Assembly: GCA_050303415.1 (NCBI GenBank)
Contig: JBNLBS010000001.1
Location: 124,001-188,000, forward strand
Direction of reading: 5' to 3'
DNA length: 64,000 nt
DNA from: JBNLBS01 sp050303415
GTDB lineage: Bacteria > Pseudomonadota > Gammaproteobacteria > Methylococcales > Methylomonadaceae
The notes below the pieces were generated by a model. The model was not told where the DNA came from, did not search any database, and saw only the letters and a list, made by a program, of their open reading frames with translations. The position numbers and the translations under genes were made by a program. Below, piece by piece: positions 1 to 9,044 of the stretch (positions are counted from its first letter, which is position 1; each line of letters begins with the position of its first letter).

Positions 1-912
1 CATATACTTTGTTTTCAGACTGTAACCATAAATCATCAACACCGACATTCCGACCATCATCCCCATAAATGGCGGCAAATGCAGAACCTGCTTAAAGCTC
101 ACCGCAGTTACGATAGTCAAAAGAAATAAAGCACAGACCTGTACTGCACCGGGCTTTAATACCACCATTTCCTCATCGGTTGCTGCCGGTTGTTCGTCAG
201 GCACGGCCATATACATGATAGCAGCAGGGACACCGTAGTTCACCAAAGAAGGAATAAACAATTTAAAGAATTCAAAGAACTCTGCATAGCCAGCCTGCCA
301 AACCATTAACGTAGTGATATCACCAAAAGGACTGAACGCCCCACCGGCATTAGCCGCCACAACCAGGTTAACAAAACCGATACTGATAAACTTCTCGTTA
401 TCAGCTCCCACAGCCAACACAACCGCACCAACCAATAGCGCCGCAGTCAAGTTATCAGCCACCGCCGACAGGAAAAAAGTGATAATGCCTGTAATCAAAA
501 ACAATTTTCGATAACCGAACTGCTTTCTAACCAACCATGACCTCAAGGCTTCAAAAACATTGCGCTCGGCCATCGCGTTGATATAGGTCATCGCAACCAG
601 CAAGAACAGCATTAGTTCAGCATATTCAATCAGGTTATACTCAAACGCCTTATGCATTTCCTCAGTAGATATACCTATCGAGCTGGCCAGAATTGCTGCA
701 TGCGCCCAAATAATGCCCGCCGCCAGAATAACCGGTTTGGATTTACGTAAACCTGTAAATTCCTCCGCCATAACAAAACCATAGGCAATAATAAAAATTA
801 ATACCGTATAGATCCCCCTTTCTGTTCCAGTCTGGCCGAGACTTTCAAACTCACTTGCCAGAGCCAGTTCAGGCAATAGTAACATTGCAAAAACAAGACC
901 AATTAATCGCAC
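1..912 (-). CDS. nhaD: NhaD-type Na+/H+ antiporter, 3' part cut off by window edge
   Basis: Inner-membrane sodium/proton antiporter of the ArsB/NhaD ion-transporter superfamily. The visible 304 residues open with a hydrophobic, signal-like segment (about residues 1-20) followed by several membrane helices. The stretch around residues 145-195 contains ADNLTAALLVGAV and, further on, VVAANAGGAFSPFGDITT, the conserved NhaD core with its Asp-Asn and Ser-Pro-Phe-Gly-Asp residues. I chose the GTG at 912 because an in-frame TAG lies immediately upstream and a G-rich Shine-Dalgarno-like run precedes it. The C-terminal part lies beyond position 1. It is divergent from the sulfite reductase gene. NhaD proteins export Na+ (some Li+) at alkaline pH; the substrate here is inferred from family. 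Confidence 0.88.
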   Translation of the reverse strand, partial: MRLIGLVFAMLLLPELALASEFESLGQTGTERGIYTVLIFIIAYGFVMAEEFTGLRKSKPVILAAGIIWAHAAILASSIGISTEEMHKAFEYNLIEYAELMLFLLVAMTYINAMAERNVFEALRSWLVRKQFGYRKLFLITGIITFFLSAVADNLTAALLVGAVVLAVGADNEKFISIGFVNLVVAANAGGAFSPFGDITTLMVWQAGYAEFFEFFKLFIPSLVNYGVPAAIMYMAVPDEQPAATDEEMVVLKPGAVQVCALFLLTIVTAVSFKQVLHLPPFMGMMVGMSVLMIYGYSLKTKYM

Positions 913-987
913 CTAACACCCCCGATATTTGTAGTTATGAGTAATTATTAAAGATAGAATAAATTTCAACCCGCAATATTATCACCT

Positions 988-993
988 TATAAT
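988..993 (+). promoter_or_regulatory. Possible -10 box for the sulfite reductase operon
   Basis: A perfect TATAAT lies about 85 bases before the preferred start at 1078. The hexamer 17 bases upstream (965-970, TTCAAC) is a poor -35, so the promoter may need an activator. If used, transcription would begin near 1000. Confidence 0.35.
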
Positions 994-1077
994 AATCTTT
1001 GTCATTTTATGACGCAGAGTATATCATTATGCGTTCCGCCCGGTCGCCAGACAGGACATCCAACAAGATTTTTTTCT

Positions 1078-2727
1078 ATGTATCAATATAACGACAACGA
1101 TCAAACACTTATTGAAGAACGCGTTGCCCAATTCAGAGGGCAAACCGAACGTTATTTAAAAGGCGAGATTGGTGAAGACCAGTACCGCGCATTGCGCTTG
1201 ATGAATGGCGTCTATATACAAACTCATGCACCATTGCTTAGAGTCGCAGGCCCCTATGGACTATTATCATCTAAACAAATGCGCAAACTGGGTGACATTG
1301 CCAGAAATTATGACAAAGGCTTTGCTCATTTTACCACCCGTCAAAATATTCAGTTTAACTGGCCGGAACTGGAAAAAGTGCCTGATATTCTGGCAGAACT
1401 TGCCAGTGTACAGATGCATGCCATTCAAACAAGTGGTAACTGTTTAAGAAACACAACTTCAGACCACCTAGCCGGTGTCTGTGTGGATGAAATCGAAGAC
1501 CCGCGACCCTATTGCGAAATTATTCGCCAATGGACCACCCTCCATCCCGAATTCGCCTATTTGCCGCGTAAATTTAAAATCGCTGTCAGCGGCTCGACAC
1601 ACGATCGCGCAGCTACTCAACTTCATGATATTGGTCTGCACTTGGTGAAAAATGATGCGGGTGAAACAGGCTTCAGAGTCTTAGTTGGCGGCGGCCTGGG
1701 ACGAACACCAATTATCGGCCAGGTTATCAAGCATTTTTTGGAAAAGAAACACCTGCTTTCTTATCTGGAAGCCATTGTTCGTGTTTATAACCTGAATGGC
1801 CGTCGAGACAACAAATATAGAGCCAGAATTAAAATCCTGGTTAGAGAAAGCGGTCTTGATAATGTTAGAAACCAGGTCGAAAAAGAATGGCAGTTAATCA
1901 AAAACGATCTGGAGCTGGATCAAAAACGAATCGAAGAGATACAACAGCATTTTGCCGCCCCAGCGTACGATCCAAGCGCTAGTGACAACAACCTTGAACA
2001 GCAGTTACAAGACAATGCCGCTTTTGCCACATGGTATAAATACAATACAGCTGAGCACAAAATTCCCGGTTATCGAGCCGTATACATTTCATTAAAAGCC
2101 CCCGACACACCACCCGGGGATGTAACTGATACTCAATTTTATGAAATTGCCGATCTGGCCGACCAATACAGTTTTGGTCAAGTAAGAAGCACTCACAGAC
2201 AAAACTTGGTAATGGCTGACGTTAAACAGGGCGACTTATTGGCTTTATGGCAAAAACTGGATGCCATTAAACTGGCCACCCCCAATATTGGTACCGCGAC
2301 CGATATGATCTGCTGCCCGGGCCTAGACTACTGCTCATTAGCCAACGCCGGTTCAATTGGCATCGCTAAAGAAATCAACGAGGCACTGGATGATATCGAC
2401 TACCTTCACGACATAGGCGATATTAAAATCAATATGTCTGGATGCATGAATGGCTGTGCACACCAAAGTGTCGGCCACATTGGCATACTGGGTGTCGATA
2501 AAAAAGGAGTGGAATGGTATCAGATCACACTGGGCGGTTCATCAGAAAATGAAGCCGCCATTGGCGAACGTTTAGGCCCTGCAGTTGCAAAAGACCAGGT
2601 AACCAAAGCCATCACCACTATTCTGAACGTTTATGTCAAACAACGTCAGGAAGACGAGACCTTTCTCGATATGGTTAAACGGGTGGGCGTCACCCCATTT
2701 AAAGAGCAAGTATATGCAAATCATTAA
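1078..2727 (+). CDS. Ferredoxin-type sulfite/nitrite reductase hemoprotein
   Basis: Siroheme and [4Fe-4S] reductase carrying out six-electron reduction, most likely of sulfite to sulfide in cysteine synthesis. At 549 residues it has the two ferredoxin-like half-domains and two siroheme domains of the family. The cluster ligands are visible as C413-x5-C419 (in CPGLDYC) and C456-x3-C460 (in SGCMNGC). The frame is open upstream to 1009, but those 23 residues look unlike the family and the protein normally begins MYQYN, so ATG 1078 is preferred. The last 14 bases overlap the DUF934 gene, a pairing usual for sulfite reductases that take electrons from ferredoxin or an unidentified donor. Nitrite as substrate cannot be excluded from sequence. 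Confidence 0.87.
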   Translation: MYQYNDNDQTLIEERVAQFRGQTERYLKGEIGEDQYRALRLMNGVYIQTHAPLLRVAGPYGLLSSKQMRKLGDIARNYDKGFAHFTTRQNIQFNWPELEKVPDILAELASVQMHAIQTSGNCLRNTTSDHLAGVCVDEIEDPRPYCEIIRQWTTLHPEFAYLPRKFKIAVSGSTHDRAATQLHDIGLHLVKNDAGETGFRVLVGGGLGRTPIIGQVIKHFLEKKHLLSYLEAIVRVYNLNGRRDNKYRARIKILVRESGLDNVRNQVEKEWQLIKNDLELDQKRIEEIQQHFAAPAYDPSASDNNLEQQLQDNAAFATWYKYNTAEHKIPGYRAVYISLKAPDTPPGDVTDTQFYEIADLADQYSFGQVRSTHRQNLVMADVKQGDLLALWQKLDAIKLATPNIGTATDMICCPGLDYCSLANAGSIGIAKEINEALDDIDYLHDIGDIKINMSGCMNGCAHQSVGHIGILGVDKKGVEWYQITLGGSSENEAAIGERLGPAVAKDQVTKAITTILNVYVKQRQEDETFLDMVKRVGVTPFKEQVYANH

Positions 2728-3166
2728 AGACAAACAGATTGTTGAAGACAACTGGACACACGTAGCTGACGATGAAAGCATTCAGGATGGTAATATCACT
2801 GTATCGCTAGAGCGCTGGCACAAAGATAAAGAGCAGCTTGTTAACCATAATGGCAAGTTGGGCATAAGACTGAGCTCAACCGATGCAGTAGAGAATATAG
2901 CTGATGATCTGAAGCGCTTTCAGCTGATTGAATTGGATTTCCCTGTTTTTACGGATGGTAGAGCATTTACTCAAGCTCGCTTACTGAGAGGCCGCTATCA
3001 TTTCAATGGAGAAATCAGAGCCATCGGTAGTTATATGCTGGACCAAATATTCTACCTGTCTCGCGTCGGGGTAAACGCATTCAAATTGGAAAACCCTGAT
3101 GAACTGCCTGTCGCTTTGACGACACTGGATGACTTTACTGTAAAGTACCAGGCATCCGTTAATTAA
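2714..3166 (+). CDS. DUF934 family protein, sulfite reductase partner
   Basis: A 150-residue soluble protein of the DUF934 family, nearly always encoded directly downstream of a CysI-type sulfite reductase. It has no cofactor motif that I recognise. Conserved-looking elements are the central LGIRLSSTDAVENIADDL and the segment FPVFTDGRAFTQARLLRGR, about residues 65-115. The start at 2714 overlaps the reductase by 14 bases and has AAAGAG just upstream; an in-frame extension to 2633 is only the reductase sequence in another frame. The overlap implies translational coupling. A role as electron-transfer adaptor or assembly factor for the reductase is inference from context. A strong terminator follows. 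Confidence 0.85.
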   Translation: MQIIKDKQIVEDNWTHVADDESIQDGNITVSLERWHKDKEQLVNHNGKLGIRLSSTDAVENIADDLKRFQLIELDFPVFTDGRAFTQARLLRGRYHFNGEIRAIGSYMLDQIFYLSRVGVNAFKLENPDELPVALTTLDDFTVKYQASVN

Positions 3167-3192
3167 GAAGCAATTAGCAGACTAATCAACTA

Positions 3193-3228
3193 AAAAAGGC
3201 CGGGGAAGTCTACTTACCCGGCCTTTTT
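3193..3228. terminator. Bidirectional terminator between DUF934 gene and ctpA
   Basis: A perfect 12-bp inverted repeat AAAAAGGCCGGG / CCCGGCCTTTTT with a 12-base loop. The A-run on one side and T-run on the other let it stop transcription from both convergent genes. Its core AAGGCCGG recurs in other terminators of this window. Confidence 0.9.
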
Positions 3229-3237
3229 AATGCTCAA

Positions 3238-3269
3238 CTTACCACTATTTTAGAAAAAACAGTGGTAAG
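3238..3269. terminator. Second hairpin downstream of ctpA
   Basis: A perfect 9-bp inverted repeat CTTACCACT / AGTGGTAAG around a 14-base A-rich loop, just 3' of ctpA and before the stronger shared terminator. On the ctpA transcript it would fold first; without a U-run immediately after it, it may protect the 3' end rather than terminate. Confidence 0.4.
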
Positions 3270-3278
3270 CAATACATA

Positions 3279-4604
3279 CTACTTGACTAAAATATTAATC
3301 CCTTTCAACAAAGTCAAGGCTTCATGCAAGGCGTAATCCTGCATTTCAAATTCCGACAGAGCGCCCCCTTCTTCCTCGTTCTTTGCATCCCCTGCTTTAT
3401 CTTTACCATTCTCTAAATGATGTGATAAATCAGCTTCTTTAACCGGCTTGAACTCGGGCTTACCCAACGCTTCCAGCTTAACTCTGGCCAGAGCAACGTC
3501 CGGCTCTATGCCTTCAGCCTGAATCGAACGCCCTGAAGGAGTAAAGTATCGGGCAGTGGTCAATTTAACCGCCGCCCCGCTACCCGTTGGCAGGATTGTT
3601 TGCACCGATCCTTTACCAAAGGATTTCTCGCCCATAATCAGGGCACGTTTATGATCCTGCAATGCCCCAGCTACGATCTCCGATGCCGATGCCGATCCTG
3701 AGTTAATTAACACCACAATTGGCGCACCATCAATCTCATCTCCTGCAGATGCATAAAACTTCATTTCTGAATTTTTGATTCTGCCTTCAGTATAAACAAT
3801 CACCCCAGTTTCCAAAAAGGCGTTACTGACATCCACAGCTGCATTCAAAACACCACCGGGATTGTTTCTCATATCCAAAACCAAGCCTTTAAGGTCGCCT
3901 TCATTCTCCTTCTTAAGACTGGCAATTGCCTCACTCACCCCTTTTCCCGTTCTTGATTGAAAACTACTGATACGCAAATAACCATAGTCTTTTTCCAAGA
4001 TTTTACTCTTTACACTTTTAACCTTGATAATATCACGCACTATATTTATCTTTAACGGCGTTTCCTCACCTTCCCTAACCACCGTTAACAAAATACTGCT
4101 ACCCGGCTTACCGCGCATTATTTTTACCGCTTCCGTCAGCGTCATACCTTTAACCGGCAAATCATCCAGCCTGACCACCAAGTCACCGGCTTTTATACCT
4201 GCTCGTTGAGCCGGAGTATCATCAATGGGTGAAACCACCTTAACGAAACCGTTCTCCATAGTCACTTCGATACCCAATCCTCCAAACTGGCCTGTTGTTC
4301 CCTCTTTCAGTTCCTGATATTCCTCTTCGCCTAAATACGAAGAATGTGGATCAAGGCCGCTTAGCATCCCTCTGACTGCATATTCCAACAACTTCTTGTC
4401 AGAAACTTCCTCAACATAATCCCTTTTAATTCGTCCGAAAACTTCTGTAAATTCCCTTAATTCTTCATAGGGCAAAGCCAAAGATTCAGTCTTGGTAACT
4501 GCATTCGCATCGTCACGCTCAGCCAACACACTACTGCACAGACTAATTAAAAGCCCCAGCAGCATTCCCAGGGTTAACATTAAAATATTTTTCTTTCTTA
4601 ACAT
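3279..4604 (-). CDS. ctpA: Carboxyl-terminal processing peptidase, S41 family
   Basis: Periplasmic serine protease of 441 residues that trims or degrades envelope proteins, often those controlling murein hydrolases. An N-terminal hydrophobic signal segment (about residues 5-28) precedes a PDZ domain (about 95-170) and the S41 catalytic core. The serine-lysine dyad is S306 (in GSASASE) and K331 (in SFGKG), in the same spacing as in Prc/CtpA. I chose ATG 4604, which has GGAG 11 bases and GAGG 3 bases upstream; a TTG nine bases earlier sits too close to the ribosome site. Third gene of gpmI-envC-ctpA, a grouping frequent in proteobacteria. Substrates are unknown here. Confidence 0.9.
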   Translation of the reverse strand: MLRKKNILMLTLGMLLGLLISLCSSVLAERDDANAVTKTESLALPYEELREFTEVFGRIKRDYVEEVSDKKLLEYAVRGMLSGLDPHSSYLGEEEYQELKEGTTGQFGGLGIEVTMENGFVKVVSPIDDTPAQRAGIKAGDLVVRLDDLPVKGMTLTEAVKIMRGKPGSSILLTVVREGEETPLKINIVRDIIKVKSVKSKILEKDYGYLRISSFQSRTGKGVSEAIASLKKENEGDLKGLVLDMRNNPGGVLNAAVDVSNAFLETGVIVYTEGRIKNSEMKFYASAGDEIDGAPIVVLINSGSASASEIVAGALQDHKRALIMGEKSFGKGSVQTILPTGSGAAVKLTTARYFTPSGRSIQAEGIEPDVALARVKLEALGKPEFKPVKEADLSHHLENGKDKAGDAKNEEEGGALSEFEMQDYALHEALTLLKGINILVK

Positions 4605-4759
4605 GGGCCTCAAAACTCCAATCTAACGATTTCCTATGAATTTATTTCGCGAAGTATACAACTAAGAAACGAGAATTTTATAAAATATCTACAACTGATT
4701 TGATTTTTACACATATTCTATCGTGTACAAACAATTGTGTATTTATTTCATTTACATAC

Positions 4760-5911
4760 CTAGCCTACTGTACTACCTAGAACCTTCCTACACCATCGAA
4801 CGGGATCCACCGGTTTGCCTTTTTTACGTATACCAAAATATAGACCAACCTGACTACGACCACCACTATTTCCTACCGTCGCAATCACATCTCCCGCATC
4901 CACCCAGTCACCCACTTCGGTATATAAACTCTGATTAAAGGCATACAAAGTCATATACCCCTTTCCGTGATCAATAATCACCAACAAGCCGTAACCTCGC
5001 AACCAATCAGAAAAAACCACTCGCCCTCGAGTAACTGCGTGAATCTTTGTACCTTCTTTTGCACCAATTAAAACGCCATCCCACTTACTCTCGGATCGAC
5101 GACTACCAAACTTCTTTAACAACTTCCCTTTAAGCGGCCAGGGCAACTGGCCCTTTAAATGTGGAAAGGGTTTTGCCGCTCCCGCCTCAAAAGGAAAATC
5201 ATCCATAGAGGCTTGCAAAGAGATAATAATCTCTTTTAGCCTTTTTTCACTCTGCTTTAACTGCTGAAGGTGGTATTGGCCCGTAGAAAAATCCTTATCC
5301 AACCGGGCAAGTACCTCGGCCCTTGCATTCTTGGTTTCTGTTAACTCTATTTGTTCGCGCTTTTTCTTAGCCAGGTTATTTTCAAGGGACAACGCTTCTT
5401 CACGCTTCTGAACTTCCAATTGCTCCAAATGCACTAACATTCGCTCAATTTCATCTATTTTTTTTATGCGTGCCTTATTCAAGTAATCGTAATAAACCAG
5501 CATCCGACTGGATAAAGCCGGATCTTGCTGATTAAAGACTAATTTTAAGCGTTCTTTTTGTCCCATTGCATAAGCAGCTTTTATCTGACTGCCCAGCACT
5601 TTATTCTGTTGTTCAGTTTGAGCTTTAGCGTGCAAGATAGCCTTATGCAAGCTCTTTAATTTTTTCTGAGTTTGATTGATTTGCTTATGCAGTTTGGTCA
5701 GCGATACTGCAATATTTCCATAACGCTTTTCCAGCGTTGCTAACTGAGCGGATAATGACTGTTTGTTTTTTTCAATCCGCTTTAAATTATCGCTGATCTT
5801 ACGAATTTCAGATTGAACTTTCGTCAACTCTCTGCCGGTTTTAGCAACATCAGCCAGCGCACAATTGAATAGTGCGCTGGCCAATAGACAGACGAATATA
5901 ACAGCCTTCAT
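4760..5911 (-). CDS. envC: EnvC-like murein hydrolase activator, M23/LytM domain
   Basis: Periplasmic protein of 383 residues that in E. coli activates the amidases AmiA and AmiB at the division site under FtsEX control. A cleavable signal peptide ends near residue 20 (ALADV). A long coiled coil rich in Lys, Glu and Gln covers about 25-225. The LytM domain spans about 260-380. The usual zinc ligands of active M23 enzymes are incomplete: LVIIDHGKGYMTLYAF is present, but the segment YFGIRKKGKPVDP lacks the HxH of active hydrolases, as in EnvC. Six bases separate it from gpmI upstream, the same neighbour order as in E. coli. Confidence 0.9.
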   Translation of the reverse strand: MKAVIFVCLLASALFNCALADVAKTGRELTKVQSEIRKISDNLKRIEKNKQSLSAQLATLEKRYGNIAVSLTKLHKQINQTQKKLKSLHKAILHAKAQTEQQNKVLGSQIKAAYAMGQKERLKLVFNQQDPALSSRMLVYYDYLNKARIKKIDEIERMLVHLEQLEVQKREEALSLENNLAKKKREQIELTETKNARAEVLARLDKDFSTGQYHLQQLKQSEKRLKEIIISLQASMDDFPFEAGAAKPFPHLKGQLPWPLKGKLLKKFGSRRSESKWDGVLIGAKEGTKIHAVTRGRVVFSDWLRGYGLLVIIDHGKGYMTLYAFNQSLYTEVGDWVDAGDVIATVGNSGGRSQVGLYFGIRKKGKPVDPVRWCRKVLGSTVG

Positions 5912-5917
5912 CGAACC

Positions 5918-7465
5918 TTATTTTGACGCTATCAGTGAGCGTCCAGTCATTTCTACAGGTTGATCAATATTCAATATATCCAGCATGGTAGGAGCCAAAT
6001 CAGACAAACTGCCGCCATCGGCCAACTGGGCACCTTTGCCACCGACCAATACTAAAGGCACTTTATTGGTCGTATGTGCGGTATGTGCCTGACCACTCTC
6101 ATCATCACGCATTTTTTCAATATTACCATGATCAGCAGTAATCAACATTGCGCCACCAACTGATTCCAAAGCTTCAACAATACGTTTTAAAGAGGCATCA
6201 ATAGTTTCAACAGCAACAATTGCCGCATCTAAATTCCCCGTATGCCCGACCATATCGCAGTTAGCATAGTTACAGATCACGGCTTCATATTTACCGCCTG
6301 AAATGGCCTCAACCAAATGATCGGTTACTTCGCCCGCACACATCTCCGGCTGCATATCATAGGTCTTGACTTTAGGCGACGGCACCAGAATACGATCTTC
6401 ATTAACAAAGGGTTCATCACGCCCGCCGTTCAAGAAAAAAGTGACATGTGCATATTTTTCAGTTTCTGCCAGTCTTAATTGCTTCATGCCGTGGTTAGCC
6501 AAGACTTCACCCAAGCAGTTATTGACTTCAAGCGATGGAAAGGCAATCGGAAAATCAAAACTTTGATGATATTCGGTCAAAGTAACATAAGGCCCTTTAT
6601 GAGCCTGACAGCCTCGATCAAATTCACTAAAACCCTCTTCGGTCAAGGCACGAGAAATCTCTCTGGCACGGTCGGCACGGAAGTTCATAAACACCACGGA
6701 ATCCTCTGGATCCATTACGACTGACGCCCCACTCTCGCCCACAATTGCCGTTGGCATCACAAACTCATCCATTTCATCACGCTGATAAGCTGCTTCTAAT
6801 GCTTCTGCAGCTGTTTTGGCCTGAAATTCAGATTCGCCTTTTGCGATTAAGCGATGAGCCACCTCAACACGGTCCCAACGGCTGTCTCTATCCATTGCAT
6901 AAAAACGCCCACTGACTGAAGCAAAACACCCCGCACCCAAGTCATCAAATTTATCTTGAACCAATTGTATTGAGGATGCGGCACTTTTTGGTGGTACATC
7001 ACGACCATCCAGAATGGCATGTAAATAGATTTTTTTCAAACCACGCTTGGCGGCCATTTCCAACATAGCAAGTATATGCTGCTCATGACTATGTACACCA
7101 CCCGGAGATAGCAAACCCATCACATGCAAGGCTTTGTCATTTTGCTTAGCATGATCGATAGCTTTACACAGTTCTACATTTTCAAAAAATTCACCATCTC
7201 TGATTGCGATCGTTACCCTGGATAAATCCTGAGGTACAAAACGACCACTACCAATATGTAAATGTCCAACTTCAGAATTACCCATTTGAGCATCAGGCAA
7301 ACCGACCACCTCTCCTGAACAATCCAAAAGCGTCATTGGATTTTCTTGGCTCAATTTATCCCAACAGGGTGTGTTTGCCAAAGCAATGGCATTGTTCTCA
7401 GTAACCGTGCTATACCCAAAGCCGTCTAAAATTAACAGGACCAGGGGTTTAGGGACATTCGACAT
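5918..7465 (-). CDS. gpmI: 2,3-bisphosphoglycerate-independent phosphoglycerate mutase
   Basis: Glycolytic/gluconeogenic enzyme interconverting 3- and 2-phosphoglycerate with two Mn2+ ions, cytoplasmic. The protein is 515 residues, the usual size. The metal-binding D14 (in LILDGFG) and the phosphoserine nucleophile S64 (in MGNSEVGH) are present, as are LDGRDVPP and the C-terminal TADHGN motif. The frame is open upstream to 7510, but ATG 7465 gives the standard N-terminus and has GGAGAAAAG before it. It heads the operon with envC and ctpA. The 254 bases between it and the arsR-type gene contain divergent promoters that I cannot place firmly. Confidence 0.96.
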   Translation of the reverse strand: MSNVPKPLVLLILDGFGYSTVTENNAIALANTPCWDKLSQENPMTLLDCSGEVVGLPDAQMGNSEVGHLHIGSGRFVPQDLSRVTIAIRDGEFFENVELCKAIDHAKQNDKALHVMGLLSPGGVHSHEQHILAMLEMAAKRGLKKIYLHAILDGRDVPPKSAASSIQLVQDKFDDLGAGCFASVSGRFYAMDRDSRWDRVEVAHRLIAKGESEFQAKTAAEALEAAYQRDEMDEFVMPTAIVGESGASVVMDPEDSVVFMNFRADRAREISRALTEEGFSEFDRGCQAHKGPYVTLTEYHQSFDFPIAFPSLEVNNCLGEVLANHGMKQLRLAETEKYAHVTFFLNGGRDEPFVNEDRILVPSPKVKTYDMQPEMCAGEVTDHLVEAISGGKYEAVICNYANCDMVGHTGNLDAAIVAVETIDASLKRIVEALESVGGAMLITADHGNIEKMRDDESGQAHTAHTTNKVPLVLVGGKGAQLADGGSLSDLAPTMLDILNIDQPVEMTGRSLIASK

Positions 7466-7656
7466 TTTTTCTTTTCTCCAATTTGATGAAATTAAAACCC
7501 ACGGATACATCCGCGCCTAATTTAATGCTCATTTTAAACTTTTTTCTCGCAAAATGATTGTAATTTATACACCATTTTGTTAGATTTGAGCGCTGAACAG
7601 ATACCAAGCAGCTCAAGAAAAAATTTCACACTATAGTATTACACGTTGCCAGCTGT

Positions 7657-7680
7657 TGTGTATAAATAAATATAAACACA
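7657..7680 (+). promoter_or_regulatory. Candidate ArsR-type operator upstream of the regulator gene
   Basis: An imperfect 24-base dyad with TGTGT and ACACA ends and an AT-rich centre, 40-63 bases before the ArsR-family start. A weak -35 (TTGCCA, 7646-7651) is just upstream, so a protein bound here would block the promoter. ArsR-family repressors commonly autoregulate through such sites; the link is inference. Confidence 0.3.
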
Positions 7681-7719
7681 GTTGTTTTCAACTCTCTAGG
7701 TTACAACCGAAGCAAGCCC

Positions 7720-8034
7720 ATGGACAAAAACAAAGAAAACATCTTGTATGACGATGCGGATATAACCCGTGCAGCGCGCTGCCTGAAGGCAATGTCACAT
7801 CCATTACGCTTAAAAATCCTATGTGTGTTAGGCACTAATGCAATTAGTGTTCAGGATATTGTTGAACAGGTAGGTACCAGCCAAAGCAACATTTCACAGC
7901 ACCTTGCCATTCTCAGAGAAAAAGACATTCTTGCATCAAAAAAAGATGCCAATCGCGTTTTTTATTATATAGATGATGAACGCATGCTTAAACTCATCAA
8001 AATGATGCGAGACGTCTTTTGTTCAGCTCATTAA
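7720..8034 (+). CDS. ArsR-family repressor, probable sulfide/persulfide sensor
   Basis: Winged-helix DNA-binding protein of 104 residues. The helix-turn-helix lies at about 42-68 (SVQDIVEQVGTSQSNISQHL) and the beta wing at about 70-85. The metal-binding ELCVC motif of classical ArsR is absent. Instead C35 (in KILCVL) and C101 (in VFCSAH) are 66 residues apart, the same spacing and local context that I recall for the persulfide sensor SqrR (Cys41/Cys107) and its relative BigR. A rhodanese gene follows 37 bases downstream, which supports sulfane-sulfur sensing. C21 is an extra cysteine near the N-terminus. The sensing role is inferred from the cysteine pair and context; the fold assignment is firm. 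Confidence 0.85.
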   Translation: MDKNKENILYDDADITRAARCLKAMSHPLRLKILCVLGTNAISVQDIVEQVGTSQSNISQHLAILREKDILASKKDANRVFYYIDDERMLKLIKMMRDVFCSAH

Positions 8035-8071
8035 TATACTACTTTCATTTTCTATTATTTAACCTAAACTC

Positions 8072-8512
8072 ATGAACCTTTATTTAGAATTTGCGCTTAA
8101 TCATTATCTGTTATCTGCAGCCCTACTGGTTGTAACTTATTTGCTGATCCAGGAATTCCTGGACACTGCCTTTAAAAAATTCAAGCCATTATCACCGCTA
8201 CTGGCTGTTGCACAAATGAACAATGAAGAATCATTAATTCTGGATGTACGCGAAGCACATGAATTCATTAAAGGTCATATTGATGGCGCCATCAACATTC
8301 CACTAGGCAAAATTAATGAGCGTTTAAACCAAATAGAAGAATATAAAAACAAACCTATTATTGTCGTTTGTCAAAATGGCGCCCGATCAATACCCGCCTG
8401 TAAAAACCTCTTCAAAGAGGGCTATCAACAGCTTTTCAGCATCACCGGCGGCATGATTTCCTGGGAAGAAAACAAACTTCCAGTCAAAATCACCAGCAAA
8501 GAAAAAAGCTAA
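8072..8512 (+). CDS. yibN: Membrane-anchored rhodanese, YibN type
   Basis: Single-domain sulfurtransferase of 146 residues. One membrane helix occupies about residues 11-29, placing the rhodanese domain (about 45-138) at the membrane. The active-site loop is C100-QNGARS, with the upstream DVREAHEF signature. E. coli has the same gene at the same position (yibN before secB), though there grxC lies between; here no glutaredoxin is present. With an SqrR-like regulator upstream, transfer or detoxification of sulfane sulfur is likely, but the donor and acceptor are not known. There is no clear Shine-Dalgarno sequence before the ATG. Confidence 0.88.
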   Translation: MNLYLEFALNHYLLSAALLVVTYLLIQEFLDTAFKKFKPLSPLLAVAQMNNEESLILDVREAHEFIKGHIDGAINIPLGKINERLNQIEEYKNKPIIVVCQNGARSIPACKNLFKEGYQQLFSITGGMISWEENKLPVKITSKEKS

Positions 8513-8567
8513 TCTCTTGTCCTTCAAAGCAACGACAAACTCTTAACTTCTATAAATTCACCTAAAC

Positions 8568-9038
8568 ATGGCCGAACAAAACCCGAACGACAATAAAAAT
8601 TTTTCAATCCAAAAAATACACTGTAAAGACATTTCTTTTGAAACTCCGAATTCACCGAAAATCTTTACCGAAAAATGGGAACCTTCCGTAGACTTTCATT
8701 TAAGTTCAGATGCGAAATCACTGGAAGATACTATTTATGAAGTAAGCATCACCGCAACCATTACCGTTAAATGCGGCGATACGACAGCCTACCTGATTGA
8801 AGTTTGCCAAGCCGGAGTATTTACTTTGTCCGGTTTCAACGAACAGGAACTGGGCCCCATGCTGGGAAGTTTTTGTCCAAACATTTTATTTCCCTATCTT
8901 CGTGAAGTTGTATCTGACTTAGTCAATAAAGGCGGTTTTCCTCAGCTATTACTGGCACCGGTTAATTTTGACGCCTTATACGCCCAAAAACTTCAGCAAA
9001 TGCAACAACAAACCCCGACTTCCGAAACAATCAACTAA
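8568..9038 (+). CDS. secB: Protein-export chaperone SecB
   Basis: Homotetrameric cytoplasmic chaperone that keeps precursor proteins unfolded and delivers them to SecA. At 156 residues it matches the family. Conserved features include KDISFETPNSP near residue 19, the beta strands around IYEVSITATITVK, and LGSFCPNILFPYLREVVSDL near residue 100. Only six bases separate it from gpsA, as in E. coli. Its partner SecA is encoded about 5 kb further on the other strand. Confidence 0.96.
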   Translation: MAEQNPNDNKNFSIQKIHCKDISFETPNSPKIFTEKWEPSVDFHLSSDAKSLEDTIYEVSITATITVKCGDTTAYLIEVCQAGVFTLSGFNEQELGPMLGSFCPNILFPYLREVVSDLVNKGGFPQLLLAPVNFDALYAQKLQQMQQQTPTSETIN

Positions 9039-9044
9039 CGCTTT

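Noticed and set aside
1009..1077. Upstream in-frame extension of the sulfite reductase
   Set aside because: The 23 extra residues are unlike the family, which begins MYQYN; the candidate -10 box at 988-993 would leave almost no leader for that start.
3238..3269. Hairpin considered as a regulatory RNA
   Set aside because: It is a simple 9-bp stem in the ctpA 3' region and is better explained as part of the transcript end.
4723..4938. Plus-strand open frame of 71 codons
   Set aside because: It is antisense to the conserved C-terminal LytM region of envC and reads as low-complexity shadow sequence.
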